The notes: generated by a model from the letters alone, not told the origin. 64,000 nucleotides of DNA from Actinospineispora eucalypti (GCA_014208095.1 JACHMT010000001.1:558001-622000); one strand, 5' to 3'. Positions 17,764 to 25,858 are shown, counted from the stretch's first letter. Numbers and translations are program-made.

Positions 17764-18204
17764 CTACGCGGTCGAGCCCCGGTTCGTGTGCCAGCGGTCC
17801 ACGGCGGCCTGCACGGCGGCCTCGTCCTCGTCGGACTGGGCGCCGGAGGCGCCGGCCGCGCCCACGATGACTCCGCCCTCGGTCACCAGAATCCCGCCGG
17901 CGCGCGGGACGAAGTCGCCGCTGTTCAGGTGCTGCAGGCCGGCGATGATCCCCGGCGGAAGCTTGTCGGTGAGCCCGGACGGCTTCAGCGCGCGCAGCGC
18001 GGTGCGGGCCTTGGCCACGGCCATCCGGCTGGTCAGCGGCATGCCGCCGTCCGCGCGGCGGAGCGCGATCACCTCGCCGGCGACGTCGATCACGGCCACC
18101 GCCAGGGGTGCGAAACCGCGCTCGGCGCCGACGTCCAGTGCGGTCCGTACCAACTGGTCGGCGTCGGCGAGGGTCAGTCCGGGGAGGCGGGGAGTGTCGG
18201 TCAC
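17764..18204 (-). CDS. GlcG/HbpS-family protein
   Basis: 146 residues from a GTG. The sequence LTLADADQLV...AVAVIDVAGEVIALRRADGGMP and the C-terminal GGILVTEGGVIVGAAGASGA define the heme-binding/degradation-like HbpS/GlcG family. Members bind haem or occur beside oxidoreductases with unclear roles. It converges on the operon ending at 17757, with only 6 bp between stops. Confidence 0.85.
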   Translation of the reverse strand: MTDTPRLPGLTLADADQLVRTALDVGAERGFAPLAVAVIDVAGEVIALRRADGGMPLTSRMAVAKARTALRALKPSGLTDKLPPGIIAGLQHLNSGDFVPRAGGILVTEGGVIVGAAGASGAQSDEDEAAVQAAVDRWHTNRGSTA

Positions 18205-18228
18205 GCGACCGACGCTACGGGAGCGTTA

Positions 18229-19017
18229 TCAGCCGAGCGCGCCGGCCATTGTCTGCGTGTCGGCGAGCAGGTGCAGCAGGCCGGGGGCACCCTCGTGGTG
18301 GAACCACTCGGTGCGGTAGCCGGCGGCGAACGCGTCGGCCGGCAGCCGGCCGGGGTCGACCTGGCTGGCGTGCGCCATGATCGCGTCCCGCTTGCTGGCC
18401 AGCTCGCCGGCATCGCCGGTGACCGCCAGGGTGATCTCCTCGCCGGCCCGCCCGAAGCTGACCCCGGCCGATGCCGCCGCCGCGTGGACCAGGTGTTCGC
18501 CGGGCAGCCGGTCCCGGTCCACGGTGATCCGGTAGCCGACCGCGCCGGTCAGCTCGGCGGCGCCCGCGCCGATGCTGTGGGTGGCCCGGTGGTCCGGGTG
18601 CCCGTATACACCCTGTATATCGTCGTAGATCAGCGTGCCGGCGCCCTCTTCCTGGGCCAGCTCGGCGACCTGGCGGGCCAGCCGGTCGTGGTCGGCGGCG
18701 GCCAGCGCGAGCGGGTGGTTGTGGCTGGCCCAGCCGGGCAGCCCGGAGTCCCGCCGGCCGAGCAGCACCAGTCGCTCGACGCCCAGCGTGGCGGCGGCCA
18801 GCTCCAGCTCGGCGATCCGCCGCGCGGCCACCGTCTCGCCGTCGTCCAGGGGTAGGCGGGAGGAACCCAGCTCGCCGGCGGTGGCCAGCACCAGCACCAC
18901 CCGGGCGCCCGCGTCGGCCAGCCGGCGCAGCGTGATGCCGGTGAAGATTGCTTCGTCGTCGGGGTGCGCGTGCAGGGCCAGAACGGTCTGACCGCGAAGA
19001 TCCGCGAGGTTGTGCAT
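18229..19017 (-). CDS. PIG-L family deacetylase (MshB-like)
   Basis: 262 residues. The zinc-binding motif HAHPDDEAIF is near the N-terminus and HPDHRATH provides the third ligand. This is the GlcNAc deacetylase family that includes MshB (mycothiol) and Mca. Actinobacteria carry several paralogues, and without phylogeny the substrate cannot be fixed. A GTATAC dyad lies at 18604. Confidence 0.87.
   Translation of the reverse strand: MHNLADLRGQTVLALHAHPDDEAIFTGITLRRLADAGARVVLVLATAGELGSSRLPLDDGETVAARRIAELELAAATLGVERLVLLGRRDSGLPGWASHNHPLALAAADHDRLARQVAELAQEEGAGTLIYDDIQGVYGHPDHRATHSIGAGAAELTGAVGYRITVDRDRLPGEHLVHAAAASAGVSFGRAGEEITLAVTGDAGELASKRDAIMAHASQVDPGRLPADAFAAGYRTEWFHHEGAPGLLHLLADTQTMAGALG
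18604..18620. repeat. GTATAC dyad (GTATAC-N5-GTATAT) inside the PIG-L gene
   Basis: GTATAC accct GTATAT, 11-bp half-site spacing. It is the last copy before a gap that extends to 50.5 kb. Confidence 0.6.
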
Positions 19018-19159
19018 TTTTGAGGTGATCCGATGCGCCGAGGCCGCGCCGACGCGGCCGAACTGTCAGGGGGAGGTCAGATGCAGCGACAGCTGCGACA
19101 GCACCCCAGACAGCGACAGCTCAGCGTGCGGCTGTCGGCAACGTTGATCACGTCGACCA

Positions 19160-20521
19160 TTATGCCAGGCGCTGGTGGCGGTCGGACAATAGGGCTGACC
19201 CTACGGCTGACGCCATCACCTCGCCGAGCAGCACCGGCACCGCGTTGCCCAGCTGGCGCATCTGCTCACCGCGCGGCCCGGCCAGCCACCAGTGGTCGGG
19301 GAAGGTCATGATCCGGGCCACCTCGCGCACGGTCAGGTAGCGGATCGAACCGTCGTCGCGGCGCAGCACCGACTCGCCGCCGGGCACCCCGTGCACGCCC
19401 GCCTTGACCGTCTTGGCCGGCCGGTCCAGCTCGTTCGGCGTGTGACCCCGGTAGACCCGCGCGCCCGGCCAGCCGAAGTGGTGCAGCCAGTCCGGGTGCT
19501 CGATCCGGTCGCCCACGGGTTCGGGCAGGTCGGCGGTGGCGTCGCGCAGGGTCCGCCACGGGGTGCGCGGGCCGCCCCGCTCGGCCGGCTGTGCCGGAGC
19601 AGCCGACTCGGAGTGCGCCGGATCGGCCGGCACGAGCCGTCCGGGACCGGCCGACACGAGTCCTCCGGGACCAGCCGGCACGAGCCGTCCGGGACCGGCC
19701 GACACGAGTCCTCCGGGACCAGCCGACACGAGCCTTCCCGGATCCGCGAGTCGGCGTTCCCGGCACACCGGGTCGACGCTCCCGGCACCTTGAGCCGACA
19801 GACCCGACCCACCGGGTCGGCGGAGGTGGTGGCGGGTCCAGTACGTGCCGTCGGTTTGGGTGGCCAGGAGGGCGGACTCGGAGTGGGTGGGTCCCGGGGG
19901 TGCCCAGGTGGTTAGGGCCAGGTCGCGGCGGAACGCGATGACGAAGACGCGGTGGCGGATTTGGGGGACGCCGTAGTCGGCGGCGTTCACCGGAAGGCAG
20001 AAGACGTCGTAGCGCTCGGTGTCGTCGCCGTTCGCCCGGGCCAGGGCCTTGGTCAGCCGTTGGTCGTGGTCGCGCCAGTCCTCGCCGTCCACCCGTCGCT
20101 CGAACGGCAGCGCCAGCTCCCGCAGGATGTACTCGTAGTACGGCCGGAAGGACGGCCGCAGCAGGCCGCGCACGTTCTCCGCGATCACCGCGCGCGGCCG
20201 GGTCTGCCGCACGCAGCGGAACAGCTCCGGCCACAGGTTGCGTGGGTCGTCGTAGCCCCGGTGCGCGCCGCCGAGGCTCCACGGCTGGCAGGGCACCCCG
20301 CCGGCGACCACGTCGACCTTGCCGGCCAGCGGCGCGAAGTCCAGCTCGCGCACGTCGCCGGGCACCAGCGGCCAGTCCCCGGCGTTTCCGCGCAGCGTTT
20401 CGCAGGCCCGCCGCTCCAGCTCGTTCACCAGCAGGTGCCGGAACCCGGTCCGGTGCATCGCGTACGCCAGCCCGCCGCCGCCGCTGAACAGCTCCACGCT
20501 GGTCAACCCGGGCTCCGCCAC
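19160..20521 (-). CDS. DNA (cytosine-5) methyltransferase with in-frame repeat insert
   Basis: 453 residues from a GTG. Motifs occur in canonical order: I (ELFSGGGGLAYA), IV with the catalytic cysteine (GGVPCQPWSLGG), VI (ENVRG), VIII (QIRHRVFVIAF), IX (LTVREVARIMTFPDHW) and X (QLGNAVPV). No restriction endonuclease or Vsr gene adjoins it, so it looks like an orphan methyltransferase. Between motifs VIII and IX, in the target-recognition region, about 40 residues are encoded by 24-bp tandem repeats (8-residue units such as GRLVPAGP and GGLVSAGP). This could lengthen a loop or alter specificity. Confidence 0.88.
   Translation of the reverse strand: MAEPGLTSVELFSGGGGLAYAMHRTGFRHLLVNELERRACETLRGNAGDWPLVPGDVRELDFAPLAGKVDVVAGGVPCQPWSLGGAHRGYDDPRNLWPELFRCVRQTRPRAVIAENVRGLLRPSFRPYYEYILRELALPFERRVDGEDWRDHDQRLTKALARANGDDTERYDVFCLPVNAADYGVPQIRHRVFVIAFRRDLALTTWAPPGPTHSESALLATQTDGTYWTRHHLRRPGGSGLSAQGAGSVDPVCRERRLADPGRLVSAGPGGLVSAGPGRLVPAGPGGLVSAGPGRLVPADPAHSESAAPAQPAERGGPRTPWRTLRDATADLPEPVGDRIEHPDWLHHFGWPGARVYRGHTPNELDRPAKTVKAGVHGVPGGESVLRRDDGSIRYLTVREVARIMTFPDHWWLAGPRGEQMRQLGNAVPVLLGEVMASAVGSALLSDRHQRLA
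19629..19748. repeat. 24-bp in-frame tandem repeats in the methyltransferase gene
   Basis: Five units of 24 bp alternate between two types, GGCACGAGCCGTCCGGGACC (first 20 bases) and GACACGAGTCCTCCGGGACC, giving an almost exact 48-bp dimer repeated twice. The unit is 8 codons, so copy-number change keeps the frame. Confidence 0.85.
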
Positions 20522-20621
20522 AGCTAGGGACCATACCCAGCGCGCCCATCGCCCCGGGCCGGTGCCCGGCGGCGGCCGTGCGCGAGAGTGCGCGATGCCG
20601 TGCCTCAGAGCGCGCGACCGC

Positions 20622-20822
20622 GTACCCAGATCCCCGACCCGCCGTACCCGGGTTCCCGATTCGACGTACCCGGATCACGGACTCGCCGTACCCAGATTCC
20701 CGACTCGCCGTACCCGGATCCCCGACTCACCGTGCACAAATCCCGACTCGCCGGGTGGGAAGGCCTGACTCACCGGGCGGGGCGGCCCGACTTGCCGGCT
20801 GGGAAGGCCTGACACACCGGGC
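20622..20822. repeat. Family B 22-bp repeat array
   Basis: Five to six clear 22-bp units of the type GTACCCAGATCCCCGACTCG and a degenerate tail to about 20822. It fills most of the 374-bp gap between the divergent methyltransferase and the phosphotriesterase-like gene. I see no gene in this gap. Related arrays lie at 52846, 53321 and 60186. Confidence 0.85.
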
Positions 20823-20895
20823 TGAGAGGCGCGTTGACCGGGGTCGGGGGCCGCACCATGATGGGCCGACGCGACGGGTGTGGGAGGTATGGCCA

Positions 20896-21876
20896 ATGGC
20901 GGTCGTCGAGACGGTGCGCGGGCCGGTGGAGCTGGACGCGCTGGGGACCACGCTGATGCACGAGCACGTTTTCGTGCTCACCCCGGACGTGATGCAGAAC
21001 TACGGGCACGAGTGGTGGGACGAGGAAGAGCGCGTCCAGGACGCCATCCAGAAACTGCGCGCGCTCAAGGACGCCGGCGTGGACACCATCGTCGACCCGA
21101 CCGTGGTCGGCCTCGGCCGGTACATCCCCCGCGTGCAGCGGGTGAACGCCGAGGCGAACATCAACATCGTCGCCGCCACCGGGCTGTACACCTTCGATCA
21201 CCTGCCGCACTACTTCCACTACCGCGGCCCCGAGACGTTGCTCGGTGGCCCGGAGCTGCTGACCGAGATGTTTGTCGCGGACATCGAGCAGGGCATCGCC
21301 GGCACCGACGTGAAGGCCGCGTTCCTGAAGTGCGTGGTCGAGGAAGCCGGCCTCACGCCGGACCAGACGCGGGTGCAGGCGGCGATCTGTGACACGCACA
21401 AGCAGACCGGCGTGCCGATCACCGTGCACACCAACGCGGCGCTGCAGACCGGCCGACTGGCCATGGAGTTCTACGCCGACCACGGGGTGGACCTGACCAA
21501 GGTGGTCATCGGGCACGCCGGCGACTCGGACGACCTCGACTACCTCAAGTGGATCATGGATCAGGGTGCCACCATCGGGTGTGACCGGTTCGGGCTGGAC
21601 ATGTTCCTGCCCACCGAGCGCCGGGTCGCGGCCATCGCCAAGCTGTGCGCCCAGGGTTACGCCGACCGGATCGTGCTGGCCCACGACGCCGCCTGCTACA
21701 TGGACTTCTTCTCCGGCGAGACCAGCCAGGCGATGCTGCGGGGCGCCGCACCGAACTGGCACTACCTGCACATCAGCCAGGACGTGCTGCCCGCGCTGCG
21801 CGAGCAGGGCGTCAGCGAGGAACAGATCACCACCATGCTGGTGGAGAACCCGCGCCGCTACTTCAGCGCCAAGTGA
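20896..21876 (+). CDS. Phosphotriesterase-family metallohydrolase
   Basis: 326 residues from the ATG at 20896, which follows a GGGAGGT ribosome site. The amidohydrolase metal motif HEHVF is near residue 20. FLKCVVEE carries the lysine likely to be carbamylated, and VHTNA, GHAGDS and AHDAAC supply later His/Asp ligands. Family members are lactonases or phosphotriesterases; the natural substrate is probably a lactone (family knowledge). Its stop overlaps the GTG of the acyl-CoA synthetase gene (GTGA), so the two are coupled and may act on one pathway. Confidence 0.88.
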   Translation: MAVVETVRGPVELDALGTTLMHEHVFVLTPDVMQNYGHEWWDEEERVQDAIQKLRALKDAGVDTIVDPTVVGLGRYIPRVQRVNAEANINIVAATGLYTFDHLPHYFHYRGPETLLGGPELLTEMFVADIEQGIAGTDVKAAFLKCVVEEAGLTPDQTRVQAAICDTHKQTGVPITVHTNAALQTGRLAMEFYADHGVDLTKVVIGHAGDSDDLDYLKWIMDQGATIGCDRFGLDMFLPTERRVAAIAKLCAQGYADRIVLAHDAACYMDFFSGETSQAMLRGAAPNWHYLHISQDVLPALREQGVSEEQITTMLVENPRRYFSAK

Positions 21877-23420
21877 GCGTCGAGCCGCTACCGCGCGGGG
21901 ACGCGCCGTTCGACACCAGCGGAATCCACCGTGACGCGACCGGTGTCGCGCACTACGCCGACCTGCCCCGTTCGCTGGTCGACATGTTCGCCACCAGCGT
22001 GCGGCGGGACCCGGATGCGGAGGCCCTGGTCGAGCTGGGCGAACCGACGGTCCGGCTGAGCTACGGGCAGCTGTGGGACCGGGCGGCCCGGGTGGCCGGC
22101 GGGCTGGCCGACGAGGGCGTGCGGCCCGGTGACCGGGTGGCCATCCTGCTGCCGGCCGGGGCGGACTGGGCGGTCGGGTTCCTGGGCATCCAGCTGGCCG
22201 GGGCGGTTGCGGTGCCGGTGAACACCCGGTTCGCCGCCTCGGAGGTCGAGTACGTGCTGTCCGACTCCGGCGCGGCGGTGGTGCTGCGCCCGGACCAGCC
22301 GCTGCCCGCCGGCCCGCCGACCGCCCACGACGACCGCTCGCTCGGCGACCTGGCCGCGATCTTCTACACCAGCGGTACCACCGGGTTCCCCAAGGGTGCG
22401 ATGACCACCCAGGAGAACTTCCTGTCCAACATCGAGACCGCCATCCGGGTCACCGGCACCGACCGGGCCACCGGACACGAGCAGCGCGGGCTCATCTCGG
22501 TGCCGATGTTCCACGTGACCGGGTGCAACAGCCAGCTGCTGGTGTACCTGGCGCTGGGCGGGACCACGGTGGTGCTGCCGACGTTCAACGTGCGGGCGTT
22601 CCTGCGCGCCATCGTGGACGAGCGGATCAACCAGCTGACCACGGTGCCGGCGATCTACGCCCTGGCCATCGCACAGCCGGAGTTCGCCGCGCTCGACGTC
22701 GGCGCGGTGACCAAGGTTTCCTACGGCGGGGCGCCGATCGCGCCCGCTCTTGTGCGGCGACTCGGCGAAGCCTTTCCCAACGCCCGGCTGGGCAACGGCT
22801 TCGGCCTCACCGAGACCGCCTCGATCTCCACCTTCCTGCCGCACGAGTGGGCCGCCGAACACGCCGACTCGGTGGGCTTCGCCGCGCCGGTGGTGGATCT
22901 CGCGGTGGATGCGCCCGACCCGGCCGGGGTAGGCGAGCTGCTGATCCGGGGACCGAACGTGGTGGCCGGCTACTGGAACAAGCCGGACGCCACCGCCGTC
23001 GCCTTCCGGGACGGCTGGCTGCACACCGGCGACCTGGCCCGGGTGGATACGAAAGGGCTGGTCTACGTGGTCGACCGGGCCAAGGACATGATCAACCGGG
23101 GCGGCGAGAACGTCTACTCGGTCGAGGTGGAGAACGCGCTGGCCGGCGCGCCCGGGCTGGCCGAGGCGGCGGTGGTCGGGGTGCCGGATGAGGTGATGGG
23201 CGAGAAGGTCGGCGCGGTGCTGGTTCCCGTGCCCGGCGCTTCCCTGGATCCGGTCGAGGTAGTCGGGTACCTGGAGGGCCGGCTGGCCGACTTCAAGATT
23301 CCGCAGTACGTGGCGGTGCGGGACACCCCGCTGCCTCGCAACCCCGGCGGCAAGATCCTCAAGCGCGAGTTGCGCGAAAGCACCGACTGGGGTCCCCAGC
23401 TGCGCCGACGTTTCACGTGA
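21873..23420 (+). CDS. AMP-forming acyl-CoA synthetase
   Basis: 515 residues. The P-loop FYTSGTTGFPKGA, the YGGAPIAP and GFGLTETASIS motifs, GDLARVD and the C-terminal catalytic lysine in PRNPGGKILKREL identify the ANL superfamily. It activates a carboxylic acid to the CoA thioester. Its coupling with a lactonase-like hydrolase suggests that the hydroxy acid released by the partner is the substrate. Benzoate activation for the box genes 20 kb away is possible but unsupported. The stop codon lies inside the parS site. Confidence 0.9.
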   Translation: MSVEPLPRGDAPFDTSGIHRDATGVAHYADLPRSLVDMFATSVRRDPDAEALVELGEPTVRLSYGQLWDRAARVAGGLADEGVRPGDRVAILLPAGADWAVGFLGIQLAGAVAVPVNTRFAASEVEYVLSDSGAAVVLRPDQPLPAGPPTAHDDRSLGDLAAIFYTSGTTGFPKGAMTTQENFLSNIETAIRVTGTDRATGHEQRGLISVPMFHVTGCNSQLLVYLALGGTTVVLPTFNVRAFLRAIVDERINQLTTVPAIYALAIAQPEFAALDVGAVTKVSYGGAPIAPALVRRLGEAFPNARLGNGFGLTETASISTFLPHEWAAEHADSVGFAAPVVDLAVDAPDPAGVGELLIRGPNVVAGYWNKPDATAVAFRDGWLHTGDLARVDTKGLVYVVDRAKDMINRGGENVYSVEVENALAGAPGLAEAAVVGVPDEVMGEKVGAVLVPVPGASLDPVEVVGYLEGRLADFKIPQYVAVRDTPLPRNPGGKILKRELRESTDWGPQLRRRFT

Positions 23421-23423
23421 AAC
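23410..23423. other. parS centromere site (ParB-binding)
   Basis: GTTTCACGTGAAAC is a perfect 14-bp palindrome identical to the conserved parS core bound by ParB (Spo0J). The TGA at 23418-23420 that ends the acyl-CoA synthetase gene is part of the palindrome. I saw no second copy in the window. parS sites cluster near oriC in actinobacteria, but isolated copies occur further away. Confidence 0.9.
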
Positions 23424-23437
23424 ACTTGTTCGAATGA

Positions 23438-24463
23438 CTAGTTGGGTGCGGCCTCGATCAGGGAGAACGCGGACGGCGGGGGCAGCGAGGTCAAGCCGGT
23501 GACGGTGAAGCCGGCGCGGGCGCAGAGGCTCTCGAAGTCGGCCCGGGTGCGCTCCCGCCCGCCCACGTTGACCAGCATGTTCAGGTCGGACAGGTAGATC
23601 GTCGGGGGCAGGTCGCCGTCCACCACCTCGGGCAGCACCGGCTCGACGATGAACAGCCGGCCGCGTGCCGGGATCACCTGCCGGATGTGCCAGAGGATGG
23701 TGGCGCACCGGTCGTCGTCCCAGTCGTGGATGACGCTCTTCAGCAGGTAGAGGTCGGCGCCATCCGGGGCGGAGGCGAAGAAGTCACCGGTCACCGTGGC
23801 GCACCGGTCCGCCACTCCGGCCGCGGTGAGGGTCTGATCCGCCTGGGCCAGCCCCTCGGCGGTGTCGAACAGGATGCCGCGCACGCGTTTATGGGCCGCC
23901 AGCACCGAGGCGAGCAGCGTGCCGTCACCGCCGCCGATGTCGGCCACCGTGCTGAACCGGGCGAAGTCGTACGCCGTCGGCAGCTGCTGCGCGGTGAGTC
24001 GGGTGCCCTGCCGCATCGAGGCGTTGAACAGCCCGGACAGCTCCGGGTTCGCCTTGAGGTGGTCGAAGAAGCTCAGCCCGAAGACCCGGTCGAAGGTGGT
24101 CTCCCCGGTGAGCACGGCGGTGTCCAGCTCGCGCCAGGCGGCCAGCATTGCCGGGTCGCAGAACATCCGGACGAACGCGTGCACCGAGTCCGGCCGGTCG
24201 GTGCGCAGCAGGTGGCCGGCGTCGGTCAGGCGGAAATGGTCGGGCTTGGATTCGGTGACCACCTCGAGCGAGGCGAGCGCTCGCAGCAGCCGGGTGAGCG
24301 CGCCCGGATCGGCGCCGACCCGCCCGGCCAGTTCGGCACCGGTCCGTTCCTCGTCGCCGATCAGGTCGGCCAGCCCGAGGTTGGCGGTGGTGGCCACCAC
24401 CTGCCCCGCCATGTGTCCGAAGACCAGGTCGACCAGCTTCTTCCGTTCCGCGATGCCCGTCAC
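23438..24463 (-). CDS. SAM-dependent O-methyltransferase (acetylserotonin/hydroxyneurosporene type)
   Basis: 341 residues. An N-terminal dimerisation winged-helix (LADLIGDEERTGAELAGRVGADPGALTRLLRAL spanning about 30-62) precedes the Rossmann domain with SAM loop VADIGGGDGTLLASVL. The catalytic His lies in KSVIHDWDDD. These enzymes methylate hydroxyls of secondary metabolites. It starts with GTG at 24463, directly after a palindrome resembling an iron box, with no ribosome site, so it looks leaderless. It follows the SRPBCC gene by 10 bp on the same strand. Confidence 0.88.
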   Translation of the reverse strand: MTGIAERKKLVDLVFGHMAGQVVATTANLGLADLIGDEERTGAELAGRVGADPGALTRLLRALASLEVVTESKPDHFRLTDAGHLLRTDRPDSVHAFVRMFCDPAMLAAWRELDTAVLTGETTFDRVFGLSFFDHLKANPELSGLFNASMRQGTRLTAQQLPTAYDFARFSTVADIGGGDGTLLASVLAAHKRVRGILFDTAEGLAQADQTLTAAGVADRCATVTGDFFASAPDGADLYLLKSVIHDWDDDRCATILWHIRQVIPARGRLFIVEPVLPEVVDGDLPPTIYLSDLNMLVNVGGRERTRADFESLCARAGFTVTGLTSLPPPSAFSLIEAAPN

Positions 24464-24465
24464 AG

Positions 24466-24485
24466 AACTTAGGCTACCCTAAGTT
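24466..24485. promoter_or_regulatory. Iron-box-like palindrome over the O-methyltransferase promoter
   Basis: AACTTAGG-ctac-CCTAAGTT, with perfect 8-bp arms. The core TTAGGCTACCCTAA matches the 3' part of the DtxR/IdeR/DmdR consensus (TTAGGCTNACCTAA) in 12 of 14 positions by eye, but the full 19-bp box is not present. It overlaps the likely -10 (TAGCCT, minus strand) and the 3' end of the SRPBCC gene. Confidence 0.5.
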
Positions 24486-24941
24486 TGAGTCGTTCAGGTG
24501 GGCGTCCAGGTTGCCGATCACCGTCTCGTGGATCCGGCGCAGCCCGCCCGGCGCGAAGGTGCGCTCGAAGAAGCCGCCGACGCCGGTGGCGCCCTTCCAC
24601 TTGGTGATCACCACGACGTTCGACTCGTTCTCGTCGTCGCGCGGATAGACCACCCAGCGGGTGACCATGCTGGAGTTCTGGTCGGATTCGATCAGGGCCG
24701 GGATGTCCGCGCTGGTGTCCTCGCTCACCTCGACCAACTGGTCCCGCACGCGTTTCGAGGTGGCCGCCAGCTTCCAGTGCACCTTGGTGCCCGGTCCCTG
24801 GCCGCCCTCGCGCACTTCGTACTCGCTGTAGTTCTCGGTCAGGATGGCCGGCCGGATCCCGGCGTAGTCGGCGAGCGCCGCGCGCACCCGCTCGGGTGTA
24901 CCGCGCACCGTGCGGGACGCGGTCACGATCACGTCAGTCAT
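24474..24941 (-). CDS. SRPBCC/START-fold protein
   Basis: 155 residues from the ATG at 24941. The opening VTASRTVRGTPERVRAALADY is typical of polyketide cyclase/START-like ligand-binding proteins, followed by mixed strands and a long C-terminal helix (GGLRRIHETVIGNLDAHL). These proteins bind hydrophobic small molecules. Its start overlaps the end of the TetR gene by 8 bp, so the two are co-transcribed. Confidence 0.85.
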   Translation of the reverse strand: MTDVIVTASRTVRGTPERVRAALADYAGIRPAILTENYSEYEVREGGQGPGTKVHWKLAATSKRVRDQLVEVSEDTSADIPALIESDQNSSMVTRWVVYPRDDENESNVVVITKWKGATGVGGFFERTFAPGGLRRIHETVIGNLDAHLNDSNLG

Positions 24942-25794
24942 GCCGCCATCCTGCCGCCCCGGCCAGCAGCCGGCGCACCGCCCACCGGAAGTCGTCCTCG
25001 CCGGGGTTTTCCGCGGTCTCGGCGGCGCCGGTGCCATGGCCGAACGGGTGCTTGTTCAGCAGGTGGCCCATCAGCAGTGGCCACAGCGCGCGGTAGGTCC
25101 GGCGGGCGTCCGGATCGTCGAGGCCGAGCGCGCGTAGCTGGTCCAGGCAGTGCCGGGTGATCGGCAGCGCCGCATCCGACCGGTAACCGCCGCCGCTGAT
25201 CACCGGTGCGCCCCAGGGGTGCTCGGTGAGGTAGCGGTGCATGGCCAGCCACTGGTCGGTGACCGTGTGCAGCGGGTCCTCTCCCGGCGGAAGCAGGGGG
25301 TAGCCGCCGGCCAGGTCGTCGGCGAGCAGGGCGAGCAGCTCCGCGCGGTCCCTGATGTGCCGGTACAGCGAGGCCTGGCCGGTGTCCAGCTCGCCGGCCA
25401 CCCGGCGCAGGGTCAGCTCGGCCAGCCCGTCGGCGTCCGCGATCCGGCGGGCCACCGCCACGATCGCGTCTCGGCTCAACCCGCGCCGGGAAGAGTGTCC
25501 GGTCCGGCGCTCACTCATCCGAGGTCGCTGGCTCTCGGCGGGCCGAGGGGGCTGGCGCTCGCCGACCCGAGGGGGCTGGACCCCGGCGGGCCGAGGGGGT
25601 TGGCGCTCGCCGACCCGAGGGGTTTGGGGTGGCCGGTTCTCGGCGGGCAGCGGGGCTTCTGGGTGGCCGGCGCCGGGGCACGGCTCCGGTCCGTCGATGT
25701 GGCCCGGTTCGTCTGCCGGGTTCCGGTGGTTGCGGCGCTGGGCGCGGCGTGGCTGTGGGTGTTCCCGGCTCCGGCGCGGTGTCACGGCTCGCAT
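24934..25794 (-). CDS. TetR-family regulator of the divergent MFS exporter
   Basis: The regulator core runs from about 25518 (MSERRTGHSS...), with a TetR helix-turn-helix (LTLRRVAGELDTGQASLYRH) and a TetR_C-like ligand domain (194 residues). I extend it to the ATG at 25794 (286 residues) for three reasons: there is no ribosome site at 25518, the operator-promoter lies immediately upstream of 25794, and the intervening DNA consists of in-frame 24-bp repeats (8-residue PPRVGERQ/PPRPAGVQ units). If the shorter start is used, the leader is about 280 nt. The extension is Pro/Arg-rich and probably disordered. Target: the MFS gene at 25884. Confidence 0.75.
   Translation of the reverse strand: MRAVTPRRSREHPQPRRAQRRNHRNPADEPGHIDGPEPCPGAGHPEAPLPAENRPPQTPRVGERQPPRPAGVQPPRVGERQPPRPAESQRPRMSERRTGHSSRRGLSRDAIVAVARRIADADGLAELTLRRVAGELDTGQASLYRHIRDRAELLALLADDLAGGYPLLPPGEDPLHTVTDQWLAMHRYLTEHPWGAPVISGGGYRSDAALPITRHCLDQLRALGLDDPDARRTYRALWPLLMGHLLNKHPFGHGTGAAETAENPGEDDFRWAVRRLLAGAAGWRHD
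25547..25640. repeat. 24-bp tandem repeats in the TetR N-terminal region
   Basis: Units such as CGAGGGGGCTGGCGCTCGCC and CGAGGGGGCTGGACCCCGGC alternate with a 24-bp period. This is the same 3n period seen in the methyltransferase gene, favouring translation of this stretch. Confidence 0.7.
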
Positions 25795-25801
25795 TTTCCT
25801 T

Positions 25802-25858
25802 GCGAACGGCGTTCGCGACTATTTAGGGTCAGCTAAGTAACTTGCGAACGGCGTTCGC
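25802..25858. promoter_or_regulatory. Duplicated palindromic operator with divergent promoters
   Basis: Two identical perfect palindromes, GCGAAC-ggc-GTTCGC, lie at 25802-25816 and 25844-25858, 42 bp apart (four helical turns). On the plus strand TTCGCG-N16-TAAGTA and on the minus strand TTCGCA-N17-TAAATA are plausible promoters. For each, one palindrome overlaps the -35 and the other the start region. Likely bound by the adjacent TetR protein. Confidence 0.75.

Noticed and set aside
19018..19159. CAGCGACAGCT-like short repeats in the PIG-L/methyltransferase gap
   Set aside because: Too short and degenerate to call an element; no consistent period.
25802..25858. LexA (SOS) box reading of the GCGAAC-N3-GTTCGC palindromes
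   Set aside because: The actinobacterial LexA box is CGAAC-N4-GTTCG; here the spacer is 3 and the arrangement is a TetR/MFS divergent pair.
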